From Hordeum vulgare subsp. vulgare (taxonomy: Eukaryota; Streptophyta; Magnoliopsida; Poales; Poaceae), in the NCBI RefSeq assembly GCF_904849725.1, contig NC_058522.1, positions 236,381,084 to 236,445,083 on the forward strand: a stretch of DNA of 64,000 nt, written 5' to 3'. The notes under the pieces are model-generated. The model was given only the letters and a program-made list of their open reading frames with translations, did not search any database and was not told the origin of the DNA. Below, piece after piece: positions 1 to 11,782 of this stretch (the first letter of the stretch is position 1; every line of letters begins with the position of its first letter). Position numbers and translations under genes: made by a program.

Positions 1-1237
1 GAACAACCGCTAGGCAGGCGGTACTAAGCTCCTGGAGCGGTACTACCGCTGACCAGGGGCGGTACTACCGCCAGCCAGCGGTACTACCGCTAGGGCCAGC
101 GGTACTACCGCCAACTCTAGCGGTACTACCGCTAGGTCCAGCGGTACTACCGCTCGCCACTGAAACAACCATAACTTTCGCATACGAGCTCCAAACTGAG
201 CAAACCCAAGCTTGTTGGATTCAGGACGACAAGGGCTATCCAAACAGCAACCATGCAATTATCAAAATGCCAAAGATATAGAGATGTGAGTCCTCTATGA
301 ACGAAGAACCGGCAAAAACTCCAACATCGAAAACATCATAGTAGATGCATATGGACTCCGTCTTCGATGAACTCGAGCTTGTCACGAGGATGACCATAAG
401 CTCTAAAACTCACAAAGAGAAACACCAAACAAGAACCAAGAAGTATGATGCAAGGATGCAAATGGTTTGAGCTCTCAACGAATGATATGATCAAGCTACT
501 CACTTGAGAGCCCCCTTGATAGTACAACAATCTATCCTAAACAGAAAACCTATCAAGGGCAAACCTATACCTTGCACCTCGTCCTCTTGAGCTAGATGAT
601 GATGATCTTGGCTTCCTCAAGATGGACCACCTTTCTTGATTGTGTTGGCTTGATGAAGACTAGTTCATTGCTCCCCCATACTCACTATGGGTGAGCCACT
701 CTTCAGCATATCTTCACAAGTCCATTGCCACCACAATGGACGGCAAGCTTCAAGCATGATATCTTCGTGCTGATCCACTTGAACTTGCACATCGCAATCT
801 TGATGACTATCACAACTTGACGTCATACTTCATGGGTTGTATGAGATCTTCCCTTTGATGCAAGCCCATGGAAACCCACCTAACCCCCACATAGAACTCT
901 CACGAAGACCATCGGTTAGTACAAAAATACGTAATGGACCATGCTTACCATACCATGGGATCACTTGATCCCTCTCGGTACATCTTGTACGCTTTGTGTG
1001 TTGATCATCTTGATTTACTCTTTGTCTGAGATCTTGATCAACCATGTGTCTCTATGACCATTCTTTGGATAATGCCTTGAATACCATCTTGGTCATCATA
1101 TAAACTCCTTGAACCCAACAGATGGACTTCAAGAAGTGCCTATGGACAAATCCTATAAATGTAACTTAAGGAAACCATTAGTCCATAGGAATTGTCATCA
1201 ATTACCAAAACCACATATGGAGATATATGCTCTAACA
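1..1237 (-). mobile_element. Copia (SIRE/Maximus-type) LTR, partial
   Basis: Read on the minus strand this starts TGTTAGAGCATATATC at 1237 and runs off the left edge. It matches the first 1.2 kb of the complete plus-strand copy at 23894-26327, so it is LTR sequence and the small ORFs in it are not genes. It was inserted into the primer-binding site of the Tekay element to its right. The expected 5-bp target duplication on this side would be 1238-1242 (CACCA); the other side is outside the window. Whether it is a solo LTR or one end of a full element cannot be seen. Confidence 0.85.
20..156. repeat. Array of near-palindromic GCGGTACTACCGC units in Copia LTR
   Basis: About seven copies of a 13-15 bp near-palindrome (GCGGTACTACCGC and variants) spaced roughly 18-25 bp apart. 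It is the minus-strand counterpart of the array at 24960-25215, which lies just upstream of a TATA box. The translated VVPL-type repeats it yields are an artefact. Confidence 0.85.
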
Positions 1238-1246
1238 CACCAGCTC
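1238..1246 (-). other. Remnant of Tekay primer-binding site
   Basis: The nine bases between the two LTRs read GAGCTGGTG on the minus strand. The Tekay copy at 57991-58000 has GAGAACTGGT at the same place, after its 5' LTR and at the start of TGGTATCAAAGCC. So the LTR at 1247-6152 is a 5' LTR rather than a solo LTR, and its internal region lies left of the inserted Copia LTR, outside the window. Confidence 0.65.
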
Positions 1247-1788
1247 TGTGGGGACCCCGACTTACGAGTCGAGACCGCCGTGCTCAATGATCCCAGGGAT
1301 CAATGCTCACCGAACACAAATACCGAATAAAAGAGTCTTACATCTATACATACTGTTTGATACAATAAATGACCACCTCAGTCGAGTCTTACATAAATAG
1401 GGCCTTAAAGGCCTACACTCCAAACTGGCCCAATAGCGGAATTATTGGTTGAAGCGTGAACCCATGCCATCAGCCTTAACCTACATCCTGTTCTTTCATA
1501 CCTGGTCAATGAAATAACCAGTGGCAAGCCAGTGAGCACTTTGAATGTACTCCCAAATAGCCCATGACATGAACAATGAAAGTGAAGGATAACGATATCT
1601 TGTATCTTTGGTGTAACTCATCTTGGTGGAATGATCATGAATATGCATCAAGTTAAAGAATTACTTTTGAAGAACAGGTTACATATATCAATATATCTGC
1701 CGAGGGTTGAACCATCTGGGCTCACCTTATATGCCAAGTCACCGAACTTGGTCATATCATTTCTATCATAGCAACACTTTTCTTATCA

Positions 1789-1810
1789 CCACACACACAC
1801 ACACACACAA
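1789..1810. repeat. (CA)n microsatellite
   Basis: About ten CA units inside the Tekay LTR. The plus-strand solo LTR has the matching GT run at 54609-54623, so the microsatellite belongs to the LTR family. Confidence 0.9.
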
Positions 1811-3410
1811 CTCACGCACACTTGGTTTATGCGGAAATATCAGGACGTAGTTTAAGCAGGATTACCCAACTGTCCTTGACCGTGGACACGGCTATTCGAA
1901 TAGTTTACACTCTACACAGGTAGTACGCTGGACCCACGAGATCCGGGAAACTTTCGTTTCATCCACGACTCGCGGTATATCACATACCCGAAGTAAGTAC
2001 CCGATCAATACCTTTCCCCTGATGATACTAGACAAAGAGGCCCACTCGATTGGTACCCAGCCCACATGTTGTACGTCTTCCGAGCACCAACTCTGGACAG
2101 TACCAACCATGCGGGGACCAACGGTGTGACTGGAACTCATAAAAATGGCATAGTCGTCCTACCCGGCACGACCCCATCACGAGAGTGACCACACATCACT
2201 CCCACCACTAGTAATGTGGCTCTTTGCTAGCACTGACCAGAGTAATTAACATAGCCCCGTCCCATAAGGGGTAACATGGTCGTACTGGTAAGGTTGGGAC
2301 GGTCGACACATCATAAATCTAATCCTCTTTCCGAAACCTTACTCACACAAATACCGGGTGCATCACTTCACCAAAAGTGACCACCTAACTCATCATCACC
2401 CTCGGTCATTAGTGGCACCCGACGGGGTTTTAGTAAACTCTTGCTTTATGGCAGCAACATGCTCATGATAATACTACTTCTATCTTTACTTGTCATCACG
2501 GTATTAGCATGACCCTTAGAGGGTAGGGTCAAGCTCAATGCAAAATACTCCGGAGGAGCCTTCGGTAAAATCATATCAAATGATTACCGGCACTTATGAT
2601 CATATGCAATGGGAATGCTTGCTATTTAACATGCAAAGTAACATATGCTCAGTCATGGTCAAAGGGCTGCTTGCCTTGCTCACATAAGTCCTCGGGGTCT
2701 TCGAGGTCTTCCGCTCCAACTCCGAATACTCCGTCTACTCGTAACTATCGTCGAAAACAACCACAGTAAGCCACACATCAAGCAGCATAAAAGTGTTGTA
2801 TAAATAGAAGTTTTATTTTTCTTGGACCTCTCTGGTCATAAGAAAAATACTTGAATCTTTGCCAAGGGGTTTTGGATCATCAGGGGTGTCGGAATGGAAG
2901 GAAAGGAGGAATAGGTGATCATTGAAGAAGCCAAAAGAAATCGTTCTCTTAAAAATGAGTGGAGACACCCATTTAACAGAGAATGATTTTAGAAATATAT
3001 AGGAAGTGGTTTCACTGGATTTGGAGTTGGTATGAATATTCTAGGAATTTTCTACTATGGAGTAAATAGCAATAGGAAGCTATTTATTATAAGCAACTGA
3101 ATGAAGCTTGATAAAAATGTTGACCAAGGCTCCAAAATTAGTATATGATATAAGAAGGCAGTGGAAATTTGAATCACTCCAATTGGAGTAGATTTGAATC
3201 ATATGGGATTTTTGAAAGATGGGGCTAATAATATCCAGATTTGGATTTTAAATAAAACACCACAGAAACATGTCTTGGAAAAATGTGCAAGGCACATAGG
3301 TGGATAGAGCTTGAATTTAGGAACCTGTAGAAATTTGAACCAAGTAATTTGGAGTCAGTATATATTTGTAATGGATTTTATAAGTCAAGGAGAAAATGAA
3401 AAAGAGAAGG

Positions 3411-4200
3411 GTTCAGCCTCCGGGGTGAGTTATCTTGCGCCACTGGTGCCAAATAGGCCTTCGGGCCGGCCCAGCTACGCTAGCTGGCCAGCTAAGTGGC
3501 CACACCGATGGCGTAATCCTGGAATACGCTTGTGGCGCTGGAACACGCAGCCCGGGCGGTGCGCTTCCACTTAAAGGGGCGGGCCCGACCGGTGAGCAGC
3601 TGACGAGGGGGTCCCACGCGTCAGATTCTTCTCCTACCTCCTGCTCGCGCAGAGAGGAGATGCAGGAGCTCGAAGGCTCGCTGGCTCCCGGTGCTCTGGC
3701 CACCTCCGGGGAGGCCTAGCTCGCCGGCAGGCTCGGGGGAGTTAGCCGCCCCGTTCCCCTGCTCGGTGCCTCCAAGGGAGGGCCGCAAGGGCGCCGGCGA
3801 TGGTGGTTGCGGGGAGGCCGTCTACCCCTGGCTTCGGCACCAGGAGCGAAGGGAGAGATGCAGGAGGCGATGCGGAGGAGATGCGGTGGCCTGGGGTCTC
3901 CGACAGGGGAGGAAGGAGGCGAGGGGAGGCTCCGAGCGCGCCAGCCCCGTGCGAAGGCCGGAGCTCTACCCGCGGCCATGGGGAGAGGAGAGAGCCCGAG
4001 AGGAGAGGGGCTCGAGGGGGTGTTTCCAGGGAGAGAGGGAGAGAGCAAGTGAGGCTGCTGGACTTGGGGAAAGCCATATGGGGAGGAGGAGACGAAGGGA
4101 GAGCTCAGAGAGCTTCCGGAGCTCCTGGAGCACATGTGGGCATGGATGCTACACGTGCCTGAGGAGGCTTGGAAGCTAGCTAGTGGGTGGGATGCTTTGA
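3411..4200. other. GC-rich block in the Tekay LTR, probably leader sequence
   Basis: A GC-rich stretch bounded by AT-rich DNA, open in several frames on both strands at once, as expected from composition alone. By position it corresponds to the GC-rich stretch 52200-53220 of the solo LTR, just downstream of that LTR's TATA box. None of the predicted peptides shows a domain I recognise. Confidence 0.5.
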
Positions 4201-6152
4201 ATGGTCAAGGGGAGCCTCTGAGACACACTGGGGCATCTTGATTCAGCAAGAGATGGGCTGGAGGAAAGCAACAAAGTGCACAACACCCATATTGCAGTCC
4301 AGGGTGGTGGTCACCACGGGCACCAGTGCCAACAGGGTCCTGGTGACCAGTCAAAGATGACTGGGAGGTGGGGCATGCTATCTGGAAGGTGAGTGAGGAG
4401 TTTGGCTTCAAGAGGAGTTGATTTGAACGGCTGTTGACTGAGGTAAACATTTCAGCAGGAAACTAGAGGCTGATACAAGTGGTTTTCACAGGTAGAGATG
4501 GGAGGTGAAACCATGTCCTGGAGCATGTGGTATGGAAGGACTACACATCTGCAAAAATTCAGCTCAAGCAATTAAGTGTAGCTAGCACTTGTTGTACAAA
4601 GCTACCTTTTAGCCAGAAATGAACTTGTGGTTGTGCTGCTCATTTTCTCCACATGAGCATGCCATCTCTTGGTTTGAAATGAAGCATTGACACACTAGGG
4701 AGGCTCTAGAAAGATTTGGGGGCCTTGGGTTAAGCAGAAGTGAAACAAGAGGGTAAAAATAGTGATTCCATGGTTAAAATGAGAGATAGTTACAAGGGGT
4801 CCTTCCCCAATAATTGACCAGTGGCCATGGGGATGTTACTGGAGGTAAAATGCAACTATGTGAGGCTGTGGTAGAAAGTTGAGCTCAAGGGTAAAAGTGC
4901 AAGGGGTCAAAGAAGCCAATTTACTGAGTGCACACAAGGTGTTTGATCTGTGGTTGGGCTACCAGATGAATTCCAATGTCTATGAAACTTAACAGGATCA
5001 AATAATAGATGAATATAGGCTTGCACACGAAATTTGGGATTTGTTGGAGAAGTTTTCCAATGTAGACTTGAAAAACCCTAGAAATTGGCAGAAATGGGTT
5101 TCTGCTTAGAACCCTATTCAAATAACTTCCCACAAATCCAATATTTGGTGTAGGGGCATTATTTGATCATTAAGGCATGCACAAAAAGTTTGAGGTCAAT
5201 TGGAGAAACTTTATAATGTAAAGTTTACCAAAGTCAGAAATCAACAGAGAGGGTTTTGAGGGTCTTAGGACAAGTTCCTCTATTCTCCTTGGTGTACCAG
5301 TTGGTGTGGATGCCTTATTGGAGTATTAGAACATGTCCACAAAATTTGAGCACAATTGGAGACACTTCACAATGTAGAGTTGCTCAAATTTGATTCTGGA
5401 CAGATAGGGTTTTAGAGTGATTAGGGGAGCCAAATCAACTTGGATTGAAATGAAACTTGGCAAGATCATCAATAATATCATAGGTGACATGCTAGAATTT
5501 TACTGGAATTTATTGAGAATATTTCTTATAGAAATATTCCAAAAGCTTGAAATAGGCAGGAATGGTTTTGGAGGGGTTTGCCCAATATTTTGAACATGAC
5601 CATGTGTTGAAACTCATAAATTAGGAATAAATATATCCATTGAGTTTCACTAAATTTTCTTAAATATTTTGAAAGCAATAAAAATAACTTTCCTTCATAA
5701 GAGACAATTTTTGGCCTCACAGAAAGGCTTTTAAATAAAAAAGAAAATATCTTTTAAAATAATAATATGGTGGTTTTTTGGAAGACATTTTGATAATAGT
5801 TTTTAAATAAATTAATTGGTGCAAAAGGAATTCCCTATCTTGAGGACTTGTAGTACAAACCTCATCTCAGGGGTTTGAAAGTTTAATTCAAAGAAATGAT
5901 TTTGGTGAAAATAATATTTGGTGAAAATAGATATTTATCCTAAACACATGGCATGATCATTAGGCATGAGATCATGGAATGAGGAGGTGATTTGGAGGAT
6001 AGATAGAATTAATGGGGAGCAATCACATGCATTCAAGCAAACAGGCAAACAATAGTCACTCCAAGCATCACAAGCTTTCACAAAAAAATTTAATTGGTCC
6101 TAAATTTTGAAATAAGTTAATTAATCAAGAAGGCCAAAAACTGGGTGTGACA

Positions 6153-6544
6153 CAAAAGAGTATTACATCGGATAGATCTCCATGAAGATCATGAAGAACA
6201 TGGTATTGAAGATCAAAGAGATAGAAGAAGCCATCTAGCTACTAGCTATGGACCCATAGGTTTGTGGTGAACTACTCACGCATCATCGGAGGGGAATGGA
6301 GTTGATGTAGATGCCCTCCGCGATCAATTCCCTATCCGAAAAATTATCGGAAAAGGCTCCCAGATTGGACCTCATGGGAATAGAGGCTCCCGACGGCGAA
6401 AAAGTATTTTCGTGGATCTTTTTAGCGACGGGGAAATATTTGGGAATTTATTGGCCAAATAATAGGGTTAGGAGGCTTGTAGGGGACCCAGAAGCTAGGG
6501 GGTGCGGCCACCCCCTAGGGCGCGTCTTGCAGGATGGTGGCCTA
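6153..6544 (-). mobile_element. Athila-type Gypsy LTR (minus), distal part
   Basis: On the minus strand it continues the LTR that starts at 19325 and is interrupted by the Tat element. It contains the family's CTAGATGGCTTCTTCT and GAGATCTATCCGATGTAAT blocks, also present at 20030-20100 and 38313-38385. It is cut at 6153 by the Tekay insertion; the rest of the LTR is not in the window. Confidence 0.8.
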
Positions 6545-7121
6545 TGATGGGGATATGTACCTAGGGTAGGGTCATATGCCTGACCTAAATGTCCTACCCA
6601 AGGGTACCTCATTATTAGCTGAAGGGTCACACAAAAGATTCTGACGGGATGATCATAGCACCTCAAAAGTCACTCGGTACATAAACACTCGGAAGATATT
6701 CCCATCCACTCGATGACCTACTTCCACTCGGACGGTTCCAGTCGACATACAAGACCAGAAGCCACCTCCACGGAGGTCAACGGGCATGCGCTCAACTAAT
6801 GGTTATGAATAGCATTAGTTACATACATACGTTATCAGTAGCGTATATCTTTAAATCATATTGATCGAGCCCTTAGATGTTGAGGCCTTGATGAGGGGTA
6901 GCGCACTCTATATAAGCCACACCTCCCCTCTGGCACAAGGGTTCACACCCCCCGTAACACACATTCCACACTACAAGAGCTCCTGAGCACTAAGACGTAG
7001 GGCTATTACCTCTAAGAGAGGGGCTGAACTCATACATCATGTGTACAAGCTTGCCATAGCTAGGACTCTGCCCTCTCTATTCGTACCCTGCACCTCTACT
7101 CTCAGGTTCGTTCCCATGACA
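6545..7121 (+). repeat. 5' LTR of the Tat element
   Basis: Starts TGATGGGGATATG and ends TTCCCATGACA. A TATA box (TATATAAG, 6909-6916) lies 212 bp before the LTR end and marks the likely promoter for the genomic RNA. The matching LTR is 18470-19045. Confidence 0.92.
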
Positions 7122-7122
7122 G

Positions 7123-7141
7123 TTGGCTCCCACTTGGGGCA
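7123..7141 (+). other. Candidate primer-binding site of the Tat element
   Basis: TTGGCTCCCACTTGGGGCA begins two bases after the LTR. It resembles the TTGGCGCCCACCGTGGGGC site I know from related grass elements, with several mismatches. The priming tRNA was not identified. Confidence 0.55.
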
Positions 7142-7433
7142 GGCGTCTAAGCGACTTCCGGCAAGTTTGCGATTTTCACTCTTCATCTTGTCTTCCGGAT
7201 AAGATTCATTCATGGGTGGTGAGGTCCATTTCGGCGCCCTCATCTTCGTCGCCGATGACTCAGCATGGCTTCAGGAAGCGCCACTCGACATCAAGGCGCT
7301 CCCAATTCATGGAGCGATGCACTTTCATGCAAGCTCCTTCGGCGTACTCCTTCGACAGTCATCAACTCCCGTGTCAGCTGTTCACTCCATTGTTCGTCGT
7401 TGCAGGCGATCCGATCGCTCACGACTCCAACGA

Positions 7434-8956
7434 TGGGTGAAGCACGTAGTGGCTCGCTAGGTGTCATCTGAATCGACTCCTCAGGCCGCCTCCATCGAGC
7501 GTCTTGTACCCTTTCGGGACCCGATCCAATCGGCATCAAATCAGTCTGATGTTCCTTACGAGTGTGAGAGCTGCAACCCAGCAGCGGAGGTCCTCATGGC
7601 GGGCTCCGTGGAGAGCCCACCCGGGTTCGGTCACAGCGAGCACGAGGCTGGCGAACCGTCGACTGGACACGGCTGTCGTCGTCCTCCAACTTCTAGTCGA
7701 CATCAGCGACAACTCTTCTCAAGTGGTCGCCAAGACAACATTGAGGTAGATCGTACTCGGGTACTTAATGTTGCAGCAACAACTAAGATAGCAGACTCTA
7801 TTCAGCCGTCAGATTCAGAGGCTGGTAGAGGTTTAGAGCAGATCTGCACTTTGCTTCATGCAGCAGAGCAACAGAATTCAGATGTATCATAGTCACTCAA
7901 TAGGTTTCACATCAATTCACAAAAAGCAGACACAGTCCATTCAGTTTTTAGTCCAGGGTCACCCGAGCATCGCAGAGACGGGGGTTATCGAGAGAATCAC
8001 CACACAGACCAGGGGCGGAACCAGTTCCCCCCTCGTTATCACCGTGATGACCATCGTCGGGTGCATTCTCCTTTGCAGAGCGGCACATATGTGTTCCGAC
8101 ACTACGATGACCGGCGCCTGTTCGGTGCCGAGCAGAATCCAGGATTTGATGCGAGAAATGTGCTTGCGTAGAGAAGGATCGACCGGGACAGAGCTCACAG
8201 AGATGGTTTCTACAGAGATCATCCGAGTGGAAGTGGTACTGCAGTTTCTGGTCCCGAGTGTTTCAGTAGGGCAATCCGCTCTGTCGATATTCCCCCCAAC
8301 TTCAGGTTGGCGGCTGGGATCAGCAAATTCACACGAGAGTCCAAGCCCGAAACCTGGCTGGACGACTATCGAGTCGCAGTACAGATTGGCGACGGCAATG
8401 ACAATGTTGCGATGAAGCACTTGCCCTTGATGTTGGATGGTTCGACCCATGCATGGCTGAATCAGTTGGCACCCTCAAGCATACACTATTGGGAAAATTT
8501 GGCTCGAGTGTTCATCAAGACATTCGAAGGCACCTGAAGCGCCCTGCCGGCCTTTCTGAGTTACAACATTGCATACAGAAGCCGAGTGAGTCCTTGCGCG
8601 ATTACATCCAGCGTTGGACCACTCTCCACCACACATTGGAAAATGTTACCGAGCACCAAGCAGTCTGTGCCTTCAAAGCAGGCGTCAGGTACTAGGAGTT
8701 GTATCAGAAGTTCAGTCGGACAAGCGACATGTCAATGAGCAGAATGATGGAGATATCAACCCGTTATGCGAACGGGGAGGAAGAAGACCGCCTCCGTAGT
8801 GGCAAAGGTAAAGCAGTCGACACTGACGCTAATTCCAATCGGAAGCAGAAGCGGAAGGTTGAAAGCGCTACACCGGCAGAAGCAGCTGCTCTGGCGGCAC
8901 GAAATTACAAGGGCAAGCCTAAGACACAGTTTCCTCCCAAGAAATCCAAGATCTAG
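7434..8956 (+). pseudogene. gag: Tat gag, broken
   Basis: The ATG at 7434 meets a stop about 12 codons later; the main frame is open from 7461. A stop near 7890 and a shift near 8535 break it. The capsid-type core at 8307-8695 holds W-x-x-x-Y-R near its start, then AWLNQL and a late SLRDYIQRW motif, all typical of Retrotrans_gag. The tail (8699-8956) is lysine/arginine-rich and would suit nucleic-acid binding, but I see no CCHC knuckle. The product would form the particle that packages element RNA. Dead in this copy. Confidence 0.75.
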
Positions 8957-9750
8957 TCGGATGTTCTAGATCAGCCGTGTGTATTCCACACGAAAAAAGA
9001 TGAAGTGGGCAATTTGATATTGTCGAAGCACACCACTCGGCAGTGCCGACTGTTGATCCATGAGTTTAAAGAGGGTGAGTCAAGTGGAACAGATCCTGAA
9101 AAAGAAAACAACAAAGAAAAAGAAAATTTGCCTGAAGTCCAAGCAATGCTTATGATTTTTGCTGACATAGAGAGAAAAAGTCGACTGAAGGTCATCAATA
9201 GAGAAGTCAACATGGCACTGCCTTCCACCCCGACGTACCTGAAGTGGTCACAAACCCCCATAACATTTGATCAGTCGGACCACCCAACTCATGTTCCAAC
9301 CCCAGGTCGACAGGCTCTGGTGGTCGACCCAGTTGTGGAGGGTGTCCCGTCGTAAAGTATTGATGGATGGAGGAAGTGGACTGAATATCCTATATGCAGA
9401 AACTCTCAAGGGAATGGTCATTCCGATGTCCCGACTCAGCGAGAGCACCATGTCGTTCCATGGAGTCATCCCAGGAAAGAAGGCCAAATCACTCGGTCAG
9501 ATCGCATTGGATGTTGTTTTTGCTCCGACAAGAACTTTCGCAAGGAGAAGGTGACGTTCGAGGTGGTAGACTTCCAGAGTGCATATCATGCTATTCTGGG
9601 TCATCCCGCCTATGCACATTTCATGGCCCGACCATGTTATGTGTACCTGAAGATGAACATGTCAGGGCCTAAAGGAGTCATCACTGTCTGAGGCAATCGC
9701 CAGAGAGCTGAAGAGTGTTTGCAACAAGGATCAAAAATTGCAGATCAGTA
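8957..9750 (+). pseudogene. pol: Tat protease region, broken
   Basis: A gag-pol linker (9005-9355), then a retroviral-type aspartic protease. The active-site region reads LMDGGSGLNIL, so the usual D-[ST]-G is D-G-G. The flap-to-C-terminal part is carried in another frame after about 9540, ending with the AYHAILGHPAYA motif (AILGRP-like) that closes Gypsy proteases. Shifts near 9350 and 9540 and stops near 9690 and 9750 inactivate it. It would have matured the gag-pol polyprotein. Confidence 0.7.
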
Positions 9751-9751
9751 G

Positions 9752-10828
9752 ATGGCTATAGTCGAATTGGAAGAGTATCGAAAGAACGCCAACCGTGCCG
9801 ACCTAATGCACTCCAAGAAGCTTGCTTTTGAGTCCACTTTTCAGACGACAGGCGAGGTCAAACTAGTGTACATCCACCCGACGAATCCCAATGCTGCTCC
9901 GACCAACATATCAACCACACTCGAGAGCAAATAGGAAGCCGAGGTCACCCAGTTCCTCCGAGAGAACCGGGACATCTTTGCATGGAAGCCTGCTGACATG
10001 CAGGGTGTACCCAGAGAGCTGGCTGAGCACCTCTTGAGACTGGATCCGAAGGCAAGGCCGGTCAAGGAGCGCTTGCGTCGATCGGCTGCGGAGAAGAGAA
10101 AAGCAATCGGCAAGGAGGTGGCGCGACTCTTGGAGGCCAAATTCATTCGCGAGGTCTACCACTCCGTGTGGCTCGCGAATGTCGTCATGGTACCCAAGGA
10201 CAAGTCCCTTCGTATGTGTATCAACTTCAAGAACATTAAGAAGGTCTTCCCGAAAGACCACTTTCCGCTCCCCCGCATTGATCAAATTGTCGATTCAACT
10301 GCGGGGTGTGAGCGTTTATCTTTCCTTGATGATTATTCTGGCTACCATCAGAACCATCTATTTGGTCCACACAAAATAAAAACAGCCTTCATCACCCCTT
10401 TCGGGTGTTTCTATTATATGACCATGCCTTTTCGTCTGAAGAATGCCGGTGCAACCTTCATGCTTATGATCCAGAAGTGCTTGCTCGATCAGATCAGTCG
10501 GAACGTTGAAGCATACATGGATGATATTGTGTTCAAGTCATACAATGGTTCCGACCTGCTGACTGACCTGGCAGAAACATTTGCTAATTTGAGGAAGTAT
10601 GATATCAAGCTAAATCCAGCCAAGTGCACTTTTGGCGTTCCTGGCGGCAAGTTATTCGGTTTTCTTGTTTCCGAACGAGGAATCGATGTTAACCCCGAGA
10701 AGATAGGTGCCATCGTCCGAATGCAAATCCCTGTGAGGGTGCACGACGTACAAAAACTCACAGGCTGCGTGGCAGCATTGAGTCGGCTCATCTCTCGTCT
10801 CGATGAGAAGGCACTGCATTTATACTGA
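9752..10828 (+). CDS. pol: Tat reverse transcriptase
   Basis: A linker (9752-9932) ends in a stop; the RT domain then reads open from about 9935 to 10826. Seen in order: the FIREV entry motif, a VVMVPK-type block, the FPLPRIDQIVD block, FLDDYSGYHQ and the YMDD catalytic motif (10514-10525), followed by the LNPAKCTFGV and GFLVSERGI blocks of Gypsy RTs. It copies element RNA into cDNA in the cytoplasmic particle. Several usually conserved residues are changed (for example PFRLKNAGATF for PFGLKNAGATY). One stop (10826) separates it from RNase H in the same frame. Confidence 0.88.
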
Positions 10829-10831
10829 CTG

Positions 10832-11330
10832 ATGAAGAAATTAGATGTGTTCGAGTGGAATGATGAAGCAAAAGCAACGTTTGTAGAGCTCAAAGCTCTG
10901 CCTTCCACCCAGTCGGTGCTTGCTGCTCCGCACAACAAAGAACCACTGCTCCTATACATCACAGCCACCAATCAGGTCGTCAGCACAGTTCTGACAGTCG
11001 AGAGAGAAGAAGAAGGTAAAGCCTACAATGTCCAACACCCAGTCTATTACATTTCAGAAGTATTGACCCCTTCGAAGAAAAGGTATCCCATTACCAGAAG
11101 CTTCTTTATGGAATATACTTGTCAGTAAAGAAGGTGGCGCATTACTTTCAATATCACTCTATATCAGTTGTCAGTGATGCTCCACTATCAGAAATCCTTC
11201 ACAATCGAGACGCAACAGGTCAAGTGGTTAAATGGGCCATGGATTTGTTATATTTGGACATCAAATTTGAGGCAAAGAGAGCGCCATCAAATCTCAGGCC
11301 CTTGCTGATTTTATGGCCGAGTGGGTAGAA
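10832..11330 (+). pseudogene. pol: Tat RNase H (first domain), broken
   Basis: Continues the RT frame with FEWNDEAKATFVELKAL, then LLLYITATNQVVSTVL and HPVYYISEVL, the connection and RNase H-like fold of Gypsy pol. Acidic catalytic residues are partly lost: the usual YLAVS or YLDVS appears as YITAT. Frameshifts near 11120 and 11300 follow. It would degrade the RNA strand of the RNA-DNA hybrid. Confidence 0.75.
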
Positions 11331-11760
11331 CAACAACAACCAGCTCAGATTCACTCGGCACATTGGACAATGTTTTTCGATGACTCCAAAATGTTAAATG
11401 GGTCCGGTGCTGGTGTCTCCAAAAGGCAACAAGCTTAATTATGCCCTTTAGATCCATTTCGATTCTTCAAACAATGAAGCTGAGCATGAAGCTCTTCTTG
11501 ACGGGTTGCTTATGGCCATTTCACTCGCGTCCGACGCCTGATGGTATACGGTGACTCGGATTTGGTGGTTAACTAGGTGATGAAGGAATGGGATGTTAGG
11601 AACCCCTCCATGATAGGATACTGCAATGCAGTGAGGAAGCTGGAGAAGAAGTTTGAACGCTTAGAACTCCATCACGTGCCCCGACTGAAAAAAACCAGGC
11701 AGCTGATGAATTGGCTAATAATGGATCCATTCGGAAACCTATACTGAGTGATGTGTGTTT
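11300..11760 (+). pseudogene. pol: Tat second (archaeal-type) RNase H, degenerate
   Basis: After the first RNase H come a LADFMAEW motif, FDDSKMLNGSGAGV (usual form F-D-G-S), a YGDSDLVVN motif and a tail with NWLIM. This is the additional RNase H that marks the Tat lineage. It is broken by several stops and short indels, so only fragments are open in any frame. Confidence 0.7.
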
Positions 11761-11782
11761 GTAACACCTGCACACCCTTTCG

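Larger units (their letters stand above)
1247..6152 (-). mobile_element. Tekay-type chromovirus 5' LTR (minus strand), 4.9 kb
   Basis: On the minus strand it starts TGTCACACCC (6152) and ends GGGGTCCCCACA (1247), the same termini as the solo LTR at 50988-55240. The last 1.5 kb (1247-2760) is clearly homologous to 53560-55240; the middle is much more diverged, so this is another subfamily. It holds a GC-rich block near 3411-4200 and an AT-rich stretch at 2800-3400. Inserted into an Athila-type LTR; the right flank CAAAA (6153-6157) should be one target duplication. No convincing gene is inside; overlapping GC-rich ORFs are not coding. Confidence 0.85.

Noticed and set aside
43..258. ORF with repeated VVPLALAVVPL
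   Set aside because: It is translation of the near-palindromic LTR repeats; the inverted copy at 25 kb gives the same pattern.
1109..1330. Peptide conserved between 1109-1330 (plus) and 23825-24022 (minus), as if a small gene
   Set aside because: Both lie at the start of copies of the same Copia LTR, read antisense; conservation reflects the shared LTR.
3411..4200. Several overlapping ORFs of 80-160 codons on both strands
   Set aside because: They lie in a GC-rich LTR block, overlap in many frames, are low-complexity Arg/Gly/Pro/Ser, and show no domain. Composition explains them.
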